Assembly: GCA_965153455.1 (NCBI GenBank)
Contig: OZ234498.1
Location: 17,732,001 to 17,796,000 of the forward strand
Length of the DNA stretch: 64,000 bases
Direction of reading: 5' to 3'
DNA from: Sphagnum compactum
Lineage: Eukaryota; Bryophyta; Sphagnopsida; Sphagnales
Part shown: positions 37,501-49,700 of the stretch, one piece after another
How positions within the stretch are numbered: the stretch's first letter is position 1
How the letters are laid out: each line of letters begins with the position of its first letter
Program-made: the position numbers and the translations under genes
The notes under the pieces: model-generated
Database searches by the model: none
The model's input: the letters and a program-made list of their open reading frames with translations, nothing else
Told to the model about the DNA's origin: nothing

Positions 37501-39680
37501 CAACTTTATAGAAATTGTGAATGTTAACTTTGGAATCTTGCAAATCTGTGAAACTTTTTGATGTTGAGTTTAAAAACTAAATGAATATATATATGATATG
37601 TGGCATGGTCAATATTTTAAAAGTTTAAAATTTTACATGAACCTTTCTTTCAAATATTTTCAACACATTTTGCAAGAAACTATTCACATGTTCCATTTGC
37701 TAAAAAGTATTGGGTTTTTACATGTACAAATTGTAATTCAAAAATTCCAAACATAATGCATATTAGGAAATAGTTAAGGCATTCATCAACAAGTTCAAAA
37801 TTACAATTTACTTGCCAATATATATATATTTTTTATATGCTTGATGACATAACGTAATGAAAAAAAATGTTTAATAACTTTTTGATATTCAAAATCAAAA
37901 GAGTCAAATTGTGATGGATGCAACAATAGGGGTCGTGTGGATGTTGTTGCACATTTTCAACAAGTTATAATTTTTTATGCCTATGTTTGAGGGGTAATAA
38001 ATGAAAAATAAATACATAATGGTTACTTTTTTTGCCTTTGTTTATTAGTAATTTTAACATTTCAAGTTGAAAAAAAAACTTTGTTTCCATTTCCTTAATG
38101 AAGGCATCTAAACATAATTTTTATGTTCTTTTAAATGGAAAGAAAGCATCCTTGATTGGCATACCTTATTATGTTTTGCCCCCATGTCCTTGATAGTCTT
38201 GTGAAGTTTTATGTTTCTTTGCTTGAAATATTGCATTTGATCCTTGATGGTGCACTATTAGATCACAATGTGATGTTCCCTAATCTCAAGACGTGGAAGG
38301 TTGATTATATCCATTACATCAACAATTTATTTGTTGGTTTTTTCGGTTGTTTCAATCATTGGTGAAAATGTGTTTGTGTGTTTGTGCTTATATGTCATGT
38401 ACTTTCAAATGCAATCAATGTTGTTTTCAAATGCAATCAATGTTGTTGAAGGTGGTGTAAGCATAACAAGTCTAGTTGACATGTATGATAAATTGACCAT
38501 GTAGGGACAATTATGTTGACGACTATGACTGTATCATTCAAATTCACAAAATTCGCCCTTGCATGTTGTGCATTATGTTGTTTGTTACATGTTGTTGACA
38601 TGGCCAATGCCCACCAAGGAATTCTTGCATGAAAAAATGCAACTATAACTATGTAAAATCCTGTTATTCTTGTGTGTCAATTTATGGTATTGGTGCAACA
38701 TAATGTACATCACCTTTAGCTTGTGAATCTCTCATGTGAATTGGTGCTTTCAACAATTCACTCCATTTAACACATTTTAATTGTTTCATAATAAATTTTT
38801 TTTTAAGTGGTGAAGTGGGTGATGCTTGTCATTTACCTTTGTGATAATATATTAAAATGATGCATGGTATTTTATTCCTTTTTAGTAATTCAATTTTTTT
38901 TGTAATCAAAATTTAGTCCAATCCATTTGATTTTGTAATCTTTCCATTTCCACATATTTTGACATGAAACAACATGTGCAAACCTTTTGTAATCTTCTTT
39001 TATTGTTCCACTTTTGGCACCATGCGTGTTCTTGGATTTATTTTGTTTAATAATATAGTCTTCATGTACTTTAATATTTTAGTTGATGGTTAAAGTTGAT
39101 TGGAAAGGCGCCCCTATTTTTTTACCAAGTGCCCCTTAGATCGAAGGATTGAATTTACCTCTTACCCTCTAGGTTTGAAGGAATAACAATTTTATTATTA
39201 ATTTTTCCTTTTATTTTCTTTCCAATATTTAGAATGATTAGACATTGGATATATGGTTTTTAAAACAAATTTCAATATTAAAAAACATGGTGAAAATTTC
39301 CAAAACATAATAAAAATTAATCAAATTTATTATAGTATAAAAACATAGTTTTTCCCCAAAAAAACATTTTTTGTAAAAATGACAAAATTTGTCAAAATTT
39401 TTGTCATTGATCGGATTAATGGTGGGTAGGCCTTAGAAAATAGGTGAAATTGGCCAATTTTCACATTAAACATTTTTTTTTTCAATAATCTTGAAAATGC
39501 TTGTAATTGTTTTTCTTTGTTTGATTGTAATTACTTGTAGATTTTGTCTATAATTGCTTTAACTTGCTTGTATTTTTTGTCTGGTTTTTTTGGGATATAT
39601 TAAATCCCAAAACTAAAACCCATCATTTTGGTAAATTTTATACTTATTTTAGTTTCTCCTTCAACCTATCTAATATCTTG
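37501..39680. other. AT-rich intergenic DNA
   Basis: No gene or repeat could be assigned. A direct duplication (TTTCAAATGCAATCAATGTTG twice) is present at about 38403-38445. Confidence 0.3.
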
Positions 39681-39686
39681 TAAGAA

Positions 39687-42091
39687 ATGGAATCAAGTGA
39701 AAATGAAAATGTGATGATAATTGATGGTAAAATTGAAATTGGTTTGAATGAATGGAATATGGAAGATGAAATTATAAATGGAAACCTTCAAATAGAATAA
39801 ATCACATTAGAATGATAACAAATCTGAATGAAAACAATGAAATGGAAAGAAACTTTCAAACATTGTATACTAAAAGGAAAAAAATGGAGAAGACATAATA
39901 AGAATGCAATTTGTTGGGCTATTATGTAAATGATGATAAAGAAATTGATCTTAGGAATCCTTAAGTCATGAGATGTGCTCTTTGTTACAATAATCATATG
40001 CATGTTTTTAATCCAAACACAAAAATAAAATAAAAATGATTTTTAATATATTACAAAACATATGATATAATAACTTTGAAAGAATATGTGGATTGTGATC
40101 TTGCAACAATTGTCAAAAAATTTGAGGAAGAAGTAAATGCTTTAGTAAGAAGACCATTTGAAAGACAAATAATTAAAAAAATAATGAATATTTTAGGGAG
40201 TGCAATATTTAAGTTTTCTTTCTATCAAAGACCCTTTTTAAAAGGATGATGAATAGCAAGAAAACTTTTTGTAGGACATTGGCTTTTTAATTGTTAAAAA
40301 TCAATTGCCATTGTAGTTTGTGAAAAGTGTTTGGTTCAAATGTTTAATTTTACTTCTATGTCCTCAAGTTGTTTTTCCTTTTATAAAATAAAATTTTCAT
40401 AATATATTATTTAAATCGGTGCACAAAACGAAATCAAGTATATGGTTTACCGAAATTGAAACATTGTATATCTACAACAACAAGTTTGACTTATGGATGT
40501 CCAGGGGGGCACATGATATTTTTGCTTTTGATTACTTCTTGGGATTTGATTGGCAACCTAAACAATCACTATTGGATTGCTTAAAACATAAAAAAATATT
40601 AGTTGCTCAAACCTTGGCCACTAATATGACGAATTGCTTGATCAATGTGGATTGTGAAAACAATTATTGCATATGTGAAAAGTGAAGGGTCAAATCTAAT
40701 GCAATAACAACTACCTTCAAATCAATTGTTAAATGTGAAGTTTTAGGTTTAGATGAAAGTTTCCAAACTTGTTTTAGCCATGTTTTTTTTAAGGTATGTG
40801 AATATGTTACAACTAATGAAAAAGTTTATAAAAACCTTTGATTTATTTCTATTAATTTAGTGCAATTAAATTTGCAAAAATGTATCATTTAGCCAAAAAA
40901 GTTGGGGAACAAAAGACATGAATGGAACAAGGCATGTTTAAATTCATAAATTTGCCTTAACAAATTGAACACTCTTGTGAAGACAAGGTGAAATTTTGAT
41001 CTTCTATTATTTATTTATTTATTGTTTAAATCTTTCTTTGTTATTCAATTATGCTTATTTGATACATAACATTTATTTATTTATGGTTGGAGGTTTGCCA
41101 ATAAAATCATTATGTTTGAAGAGGCTTTGCAATTCAATGATGTTATTATCCTTTACTAATTACAAAGAATATTATCATAATTAATGTTAGAATCTCTTGT
41201 TACTTGGCACATTTTTCAAATAATTGTGAATTGTCTTTCTCCTATTGTGAGTGCATGTGTTTTGAACCAATCTACTAGCCATTGGTTATTGTTGATGCAT
41301 TGTAGTTTGTCATTACCATGTGTTTGAAATGTAGGGAATAAATTACAAACCCACCTACCCAAGTTAGTTTGATTAATGATGATTTTGGAATTACCTTTTA
41401 ATTACCTTTGTTTGCTATTAATATCAAGAAGAAAGTTTGTGATGTTTTGGAATTGTTCCTTTATTTTTAAAGAAAATATGAAAAGAAAAAATCATGTAAC
41501 ATGTTAGACCTCAAATTTAAAAACCTTTGTTTAATTTCTTTTTTTATTGATCGTGAAGAAGGGGTGAACATTGTGAAAAAATATGATAGACAATCATTAT
41601 ATCCTATGCTTTTAAGATGTTATCATTATTTACACCCAAAAGCAAAATCAAGAGTTGGATGTGCATATCAAATAAGACATTGCAAAATCTGATTTAAATA
41701 TTTTTGAACAAACTCCCAACACAAGTGAGCCAACCATAAAACTTGGAAATTCAAGCGTTACCAAGTGGATTCCAAAGACATCAAGTGCCTTTTTCAATGG
41801 TGGGCAAAACATGAAGCCATGTTTCCTAATGTTGGTTTTTTGGCTTGGCAAATCCTAGGGATTATTGAGTCACAAATTGAAATTGAAAGGATTTTTTCTT
41901 TAGCATGGATATTTACAATTTTGAGGAAATGTTGTTTAAAATCAGAAAATTTAGAGAGATTAATATTTATGAGCGAAAATTGGCTAAATGATCCTATAAT
42001 TGATTATAAACCACCTTCCAATTTGGTGGAATTGATCGAAAACAATTTAAATTTTGAAGAGTTAGAAAAATTCGAAGGTTATTTTGAGTAG
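39687..42091 (+). mobile_element. hAT transposase relic, copy 1
   Basis: Order of features: an ATG at 39687 opening an acidic N-terminus; a BED-type zinc-finger remnant near 39970-40110 (RCALCYNNHMH, then HATIVKKFEEEV); the transposase core near 40480-40570 (FDLWMSRGAHDIFAFD with a DWQPK block); and the C-terminal hAT dimerisation domain at 41765-42091 (FQWWAKHEAMFPNVGFLAWQ, then SQIEIERIFSLAW and CLKSENLERLIFMSENW). The C-terminal frame is open for 108 codons, but upstream parts contain stops and frameshifts. Terminal repeats and target duplication were not located. It is inactive but recognisable from end to end. Confidence 0.7.
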
Positions 42092-42099
42092 GATGAAGT

Positions 42100-42795
42100 T
42101 TTGGACATATAAAATGTTTGCAAAATTTATTCAATATTGATCTTTTTTTGATGTTTTAAAATTAAAAAATAAATGAAAATTTTAATGTTTGAAATAACAG
42201 AACTTTTGATACCCTTTGTGCAAGAAGTATCGTTGAAAACCAAGATCGGTACGGAATGACTGAGAACCGGGTCTTTGAAACCTGGGGGAAATTTGAATTT
42301 TGAAACCCTGCCTATAAAAAAGAAAGGGAAGGATTAAGAAGGACCAGGTCGGGTATCACAAAAGCTTCTGAACCGGTCTCTTTAAAATTAAGACCCGCCC
42401 AACACTGGATTGGACCCCGTTTGAAGGAACAATTAAAAAGGCTTCAAACTGTTTTGGCAGCGAAGGAGGGACGCAAAGTGGGGATGGACGAGCCGTTGGC
42501 GCACGTGGGCCGGGGATGGTAACACTGGCACGCGCGGGGCCCGGTTTGGGTGCGCCCCCAAACGGTCCATGTTTCGCAGGCCCGGTTCAAATTGCCGCGC
42601 GTCGCGAAGCTCCCTTGCCGAGAGAGAGAGAGAAAAGAGAGCGTTGTAACGTGTATTTGGAGATTGCCGCCGGTCTTGGCCTCCTCGCGCACGGGTCGAG
42701 ACTCATGCGTCTCCGAATTGGCGATGAGCCACTCATAAGATTGCCCACCTCGATTGGAATAGAGAGGGTTTGAAAATCAGGGGAAAGAGGCAGCG
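42100..42795. other. Intergenic DNA and upstream region of the E2 gene
   Basis: AT-rich at first, then strongly GC-rich from about 42460 to 42720 with a GA run (about 42622-42641). The GC-rich part is probably the promoter/5' UTR of the E2 gene. Confidence 0.35.
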
Positions 42796-44283
42796 ATGAA
42801 CCGGAACAACGTGCCCCAAGATGTGCAGACCGCTAGCATTGTGCAGCAGCCGCTTGGGAGAGGGAAACAGCAGAGACCGGCATCACAACCGGTTGATAGC
42901 CACTCAGTCTCTCGCAGGTCAGTGGAATTCTAGCTCCATTTCCTTCCCCAGTGCTCACGGGAGCTTGAAAGTCCCTGTGATGGACTGTGTTCTTCCTTTT
43001 TAGGGTTTAGGGTATGATGAGAAAGTCGATAGGATTTCCATGTGGGGAATATGAAGTGGAAAATAGGTGTAAAAGTTGATGCCAAAAATTTCTCTTTGGT
43101 GTGTGTGTGTGTGTGTGATTCCCATGCAGGCTGCAAGCTGAGTTACTTGTACTCTGGGCTTTGTAGTAGTTGCACCATTGATTTATATTGCTGTAAGAAA
43201 ACCATTGGCTATGTCGCTGTCTTCCCCTCACTGTCTAGTCTCGAGAGTCCCTAGTTTTCTGAGGCAGTGGATGGTGTGATCCTTCCAGACATGTGGAGTC
43301 CCGGGTATTTCTGTGTTTCCAGAAGGTGACAACATTTTTGCATGGATTGGTACCATCAAGGGCAGTCTGCAACTGTCTATGAGGAACTGACCCACAAGTT
43401 GACACTGAAGTTCCCTACAGACTATCCCTTCAAACCTCCAAGTGTCAAATTTGACACACTCTGCTTCCATCTCAATGTCGACCAATATGGCAACTTTTGC
43501 CTTGATATGCTGCAGGTAAATTTCTTTCCGCCCCTTGTTTTATTGGCTCTTGCACCAAAGGGAAGAAACATTGCATCCATGTAGGATTTAGGATACAATT
43601 TTGGATTGAAGTCAGAACCAACTTGTGCTCATTGTGGCGATAACACACTGAGCCACTTGTTTCAAATTTCCAGTGGATCATGCTCTTTGGCATCACATTG
43701 TATAGTGCACAGAAGCAATGCATTTAACAGTAAATTCTTTGTCAGGATAAATGGTCATCTGCATATGATGTTCGGACAATCTTGCTCTCAATCCAAAGTC
43801 TACTGGGTGGTGCGTAATACAAAATCTCCTGCCCTGTCCTTGTTTTGTTTGTCTCAATGAAAATGCCTTTTCACCATTGTTGAGCTAACTTTGGTTTTCT
43901 TGGATGTTTGTAAGTTGTTTATTGACAATCACATCTGCAAGGTTGCAAACAGCCCACTCAAATACCCTAGATTAGAAAGCAGAGTCAAATGTAAGTTTTT
44001 GATTGCAAGTGTTTGGTGGGCTGATGTTGATGGGAAGTGGTGATGGTTTTTGCAGAACCAAACAATGACAGCCCACTCAACAGTTATGCAGCTGCACTTT
44101 GGAGTGACCAGGAAGGTACTTTGAAAGTTCTTTTGTAATATATAGTTCAACTCATTTTCTGTTCCTTTTTCTCCAAGGTGCTAGGAGGACAACTCTCTTA
44201 CCATGTCTGTGAATTTTACTGCAGAGTACAAGAAGGTGATGCAGAAGCAATACTGGGATGCGGGTGGTGCCTTGTCTCGCTAA
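42796..44283 (+). pseudogene. UBE2C/UBC19-20-type ubiquitin-conjugating enzyme (E2), disabled
   Basis: Intact relatives charge ubiquitin for the APC/C and drive cyclin turnover. Six exon-like blocks: 42796-42917, 43130-43157, 43289-43515, 43746-43809, 44056-44115 and 44225-44283, equivalent to about 186 aa. Recognisable text: PGISVFPEGDNIFAWIGTIK, YEELTHKLTLKFPTDYPFKP, the active-site Cys in NVDQYGNFCLDML, WSSAYDVRTILLSIQSLLG, EPNNDSPLNSYAA and EYKKVMQKQYWDA. Lesions: (1) a one-base deletion at about 43366, where the sequence passes from GTIKGS to ATVYEEL (exon length 227 where phase needs 228); (2) the E2 HPN motif reads HLN; (3) the exon-2 donor, placed by alignment at 43158, reads GC rather than GT. 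Introns are retained, so it is not a processed copy. A sequencing error could explain the deletion but hardly all three. Confidence 0.8.
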
Positions 44284-46787
44284 GACAGGATATATATGTA
44301 TCTCTATGAGAAATATGTTGATATTGTCTTGCACAACTGCACATCTGTAGTCTGGCAGAGCTTGGATCTGGTGGACAAAAAGAAGTACTGCTCCATGTTG
44401 TAGCTAAAAGGAGATTTAGGTGCCACCTCCACCATGTTCATTGGATCCAGCTGGTAATTCTGGGACAGTGATGGTGAGATGGTGATTTCAGGATAGTGAT
44501 GGCAGGATGGTGATTCCTCAATTGGGGTGTCCTTGAGAAAATTGTGAAGTTGGCTGCATGTCGGTGACCTATTTGTAGAGGAGCCAAAGCCTCTCTTTGG
44601 TTTCAGTAGAAAAACTGCAAATGATTCTGTGCCAAAAGCCTGATGGTCATTCTTGTTCTATCATTGGAGATGATTATTAGCCTCCCTGTGAAAGACAACA
44701 TTTTGTTGAGATCTTTTATGGCTTTTGCACAAGGACTAAAGTTGGTCACTGTTGTATGGGATAGCTGTTCTATTGGATAATGCCAGATATAGTGATGTAA
44801 AAGAACTCCTTAGGCAAACTTCCTCCAACCCGGAAGCTGAGAGGCCAGAGTGAACCAACAACCACCAGTGCACCATTTATTGGAAGACCATTATAACTCA
44901 GTTGTGGGTGAACCCCAACTGAGCTAATGTTGGGTTTTACCCCATATTCTGGCCTGTAAAAAAATAGTATCTGTAGGTAGAAGAACTAATGCTAGTTAAG
45001 GGGCCCTCTAAGTACACTGAAAACATTGGTGCAGGTTGTTACATAAGTAAGACATATGCAGATGGTGAGTATGTAGGTAGTTTGTAGGAACAGCTACCAG
45101 TGTTGTTAACTTAGGAACTGGAAGCCAATGAAAAAGTGTTATCCTGTCCACCCACTCCCCATCCCTCCACTTACTATCCATCCCTCGGGGTGTGCTGCTC
45201 CAGCCTAGATGTTGTATCAAGTATACAATGTCACATCAGTGGTATGAATGAACCCTAAAAAATCAGTTCTCTCAAAGTCTGGTGAGATTCATCCCCTCAG
45301 ACACAATAAGCTCCCTATTTTTACAGTGAAGAACCATTGCCATGATTTCAGCACTCTCAGAAATTTCTTAGTTTATTTGAAGGGCGGCGCCTTGTTATAT
45401 CCATACATATCCCTACACCTCTAGATGGTGCGGAAAGCACTCTGAGAAATTTCCTATTGTATTTGGAGGACACCAACTCTTCAAGAGGGGGAGGAAACTT
45501 GTGCCTACATGTAGGCATAAGACCCTTTTTCCAATTTGAGGACTAGGTGTAAGACAACCTCCGACACCTTATGATATGTTCCTAAAATGCTAACCTGGAA
45601 TTGACTATATTCTTCCCTAGGCACCTTTATTATGGGGAAGGCCCTCCTACCCTAGGGCTTTACCTTACACTAAAAGCACAACACAAACCTCTATGACTTC
45701 TTGTGTACATGTCTATATAGCTCGCCATCAACAGACACCTCCTCGATACCTTTAATGCTTTGTATCTCATTATAGACAACGAGTGTCAATAACCTTATAA
45801 TGTGCGCAAGCCATTGTGATTTTTCAGTGGGCTGTCATGCTTAATCACAATTTTTCATCTCTCCTGCACATACCAGCTAGTGCACCTTCATCACTAATTG
45901 ATTTGTGGCATAGGATGGCCTTTAAGCATTATGTCTTCCACTTCATTACTACTGTTTTGATGATCTTGGTTTTCCTTTGGTGTGTTTACATTTGCATCAA
46001 AATGCCTTGTACTTTTTGTGGATGGATTTTCATCCTTGTTTGTATATACACAGGTCTTCTCTTTATCATCAGCCCTAAACATATGTAGATCATGAGGCAA
46101 TAGGAATGAGAGGCGCATTATGCCTGCAAGAGCACCTTGCACAGCATAAATCTTCCTCCTAGCCTTTTGAGGCATCTTCCAAATCTATAAAACCATATGA
46201 TTCAAAAACTGTCTAGAAATTTTGCAGCTCCTCCTCTTCCTTTGAGAAATCCCATAACAATGAAAACCCAATAATAAGAACGTTTCAAACTCTCAAAATT
46301 CGTTCGTTAGTTTCTCAAAATTCGTTGTTTGGTTCGTTAGTTTCTGAAAGTTCGTTCGTTGGTTCGTAAGGTTCTCAAAGTTCCGTTCGTTCGCTAGTTC
46401 GTCGGGCAATGCTTCTTCATTCAGTGGGAAAGGAAAAAGCTACAAGAAATCCCTTCTTCTCGGGCGGAGACACACCACGACCGGAAGCAACGACGACGAA
46501 CGAAGGAGCTTTCTGGAACGTTCGCGATTTCCAGTAAGAACCTGGGGTTATATCGAACTGGAGATATATACTATATACCTACCCGGCCACCGCTGTGTTT
46601 CTCCTTGCTACCTACTCGCCGTTTCTCGACGCTCTCTCTTTTCTTCTTCTTCTTCTTCATCTCGAGAAGTCTAGCGCGCGCGCGCTCTCGCTTGCGTTGT
46701 TACGTCTCGGTTTTGCCTCTTCTCGTACGAGCAATCGGCCGCCATCGGTAGCAGCAGCGTCCAGAAGTAGAGAGCTTGTTTGCCGCC
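44284..46787. other. Intergenic DNA and SC35 upstream region
   Basis: No gene was recognised. A degenerate dispersed repeat (about 45440-45690) resembles 61640-61870. The last 400 bp contain GTTCGTTCGTT-type short repeats, a CGCGCGCG run (about 46675-46685), and probably the SC35 promoter and 5' UTR. Confidence 0.35.
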
Positions 46788-49700
46788 ATGTCGCATTTCG
46801 GAAGAGCCGGCCCGCCTGACATCCGAGATACATACTCCTTACTCGTTCTGAACATCACTTTCCGTGCGTAAATGAGTTCTTTCCCCCATAATGCCCTAAG
46901 TTTGTTTCTCCAAAACACACATGAAAATCGTCTATCGTTGTTGCAGTCTTTTTTTATTTTCTCGTCGCACTTCTCTGACTGCGATGATGTTCTCAAGGTT
47001 TTTTTTTGGTTTTTTTCTGTTTTTGGTACTTTTTTTCGACCCCGGACTTTCTTTGAGGGCATTTCAACCTTGGCATGTGTATGTGTGATTGTGTGTTTTT
47101 GTCTTCGTTCAAGGCTCCTTCTTCTGAGATGTATCTCGGTTTGTTATTCGAGTCGTGTTTTCCTCGGGGTCTCAGTATCATTGTGTTGCGAGGGAGGGAG
47201 ATTTTTCCGAGTCTCTTTTGTAAAGAGTTAAAACTCTCTGTCATGCCTTCTGAGTCCACGCAAGAGAGAGGGAGTCCATAGAGAAAGAGGTTTGGAATGC
47301 ATGCCGTGAAGGCTCTCGAGACTTGAGAGATGCAGATGATGAACAACCACACGTGTTGTATTGTCAGAAGGGGATAGGGTATCGAGGGTTTGAAATTTTG
47401 TCAGAGTAAGAGGCATCCTTCGGGGATAGGCTTTTGCGTCATGGTGGAATGCACAGTACGAAGTCTGGAATCCTTAAGGTGGGATGTCCTTTGAATCCAG
47501 GGGATAGAGAACAAAACTGTCTGGAACCGTGCCAGAGAGTTTCTTTTCACTCAGGGCCGCCCAACAGACTCTAGCATAAGCTCTCTTAGCATGTGCTGAT
47601 ACTTTCTGGTTTCAGTTTCAATTTGTTCAATCCCTGTGTGGAAAATCTTGTAGAGTGCAAACTGAGTTGATGTTCACTGTGGACTCGTGCTCTTTTTTCC
47701 CTGTGCCAACACTTTGTTGGTCGGCCCTCTCTTGCTGTCTGTTGTTCAGATAAGGACCAAAAAAAAGAAATCAGGAGTGGATGTCATGGTTAATGTTGAC
47801 CTCATAGATTAGCTTTCTGGGGATGGTGGTTAATGAGTTTTTGTTGTAGGTTTTCTTTGTTGCTCTGAAATCACAAGGTGGATTTTGCAGGAACAAGCGC
47901 AGATGATCTGTTTCCTTTGTTTGACAGATATGGAAAGGTGGTGGATATCTTTATTCCTAGAGATCGGAGGTACTGTGTGCTTGAGCCTAATCTTCTGCAT
48001 TGACAAAGGAGCTTGATCATCATGCAGTTCTAAGTTTGTTATTTAAATGCTACGATTTGGAGGCTTTTTGCTTCTCTGGTTTTGCATTGATCATATTGAT
48101 CTTGTTTCTGTGTTCGAGTTCTTTTTCTTTGTTTTCCTGTGACCTGGTTGATCTAGGCACTGCAGATCAAGCCACTCCCTGAGATGGCTTTTGTTTGTGT
48201 GCTCTGTGTCTGTCATCTCTGGGTGCATGTATCAAGTAACAGAATGCCTCATTTTTTCTGGTAATAGGACTGGAGAATCTCGTGGCTTTGCGTTTGTCCG
48301 CTACAAGTATGCAGATGAAGCACAGAAGGCAGTGGAGCATTTGGATGGTAGTAGTTCACTCAACTATTCCAGATTTTTCCTCACTCAGCTATTCTTTTTT
48401 CTTTTCACACTCACATGCTCATGCTTTTTTCCTAGAAGCCTTCATATCATGATGGGGTAGTCATGTTGCTTGGCTTGCTACTCACACAGTTGTGTCTCAT
48501 TGTGAAGAGTTGCATATGAAATGCATCTTGTCTCTCAATCTATCTAACACAACCGATGGTTTCCCCTTGTTAATCAGATTAATATGATGCATCACTTTTG
48601 TTCACAGATATGGACAAAGCCTGGATGTACTTGCTTGTCTGACATGGTCATGTATGTGTAGTTGAACTCATGGATATCAGATTTATCTGGTTGTTCTTAT
48701 CTTTTCAGGATGTTGGGTCTTTGGACACTGACATATCTCCAGGGTCAGGGCTCTCTATGTTTTGCTCTTTTGACTCCAGACGGGCATGTGTCTATGCGCA
48801 AGGAACTTGCAATTCTTGTCTTTAGGAATTTCGTTTGCCGGTTTATGCACAAAATTTGGTCTGAAGATCTTTTTTTTGGGGATTCCTCGAAAGGTGTGTT
48901 TTTAGCAGGACCCTGCGAAAGGAACTATGCTAACTAGGTGATACTCTGGTCTTGTTGGTGTCCTTGCTTTCGAATGTTGTGCCACTTGAATATTACGCAA
49001 AGCGCTGGAATGTTAGCACATCTGCACTTGGCCTTGTTGTGTTCATTTAGTTTTGCTGGAATTGACAGAATGGCTAGCTTCAAAGTGTTACAGAGCTTCT
49101 GCAGTAATCTCACAGCCATGTTAACAAGTGTGGCACCTTGTTGTCATGTTGAGGATTATAGGTTTTCTTTGTGTACATCTGTAGACAATTCCCAGTTCTT
49201 CTATCACTTCAAAGACATTGACAAAGAATAGTCATGGGGCTGCAGTCTGCGGAGATCGAGAACCCCGAGACACGTACGTGGTCCTTGTGTTGGAAGCCGC
49301 TTCTGGTTATTTATCGATTAATGTGCAACTTTTTCGGTGTGGCAGGTAGAAATGTTGATGGGCGGGACATGGTGGTTCAGTATGCGAAGTATGGTCGGGA
49401 GATGGAGACCATGTAAGTTATTTGAGGTCACCTAATCTTCCCTTTTCTACCTGTTTGGTGCAGGCAGGAATGTTGATGGAAGAGATATCGTGGTGCAATA
49501 TGCGAAGTACGGTCGAAACGATGAATCCATGTGAGTCTTCAGCTACTTGCTAGCTGTCTTAGAAGCACCTAGAGATGGACATCCTGGAACCTATCCTCAG
49601 GTGGGCTGGAACCAAGACCACATGTCAACAAATTAGGGACATGCCATCTGCCACTGCCCCTGCTTTTGGTCTCAAGGTGATCAGTGGTGAGCGGGGCAAA

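Noticed and set aside
45816-46175. Overlapping hydrophobic (+) and charged (-) open frames
   Set aside because: The two frames lie on opposite strands of the same DNA with no recognisable domain, and no splice-compatible neighbours were found.
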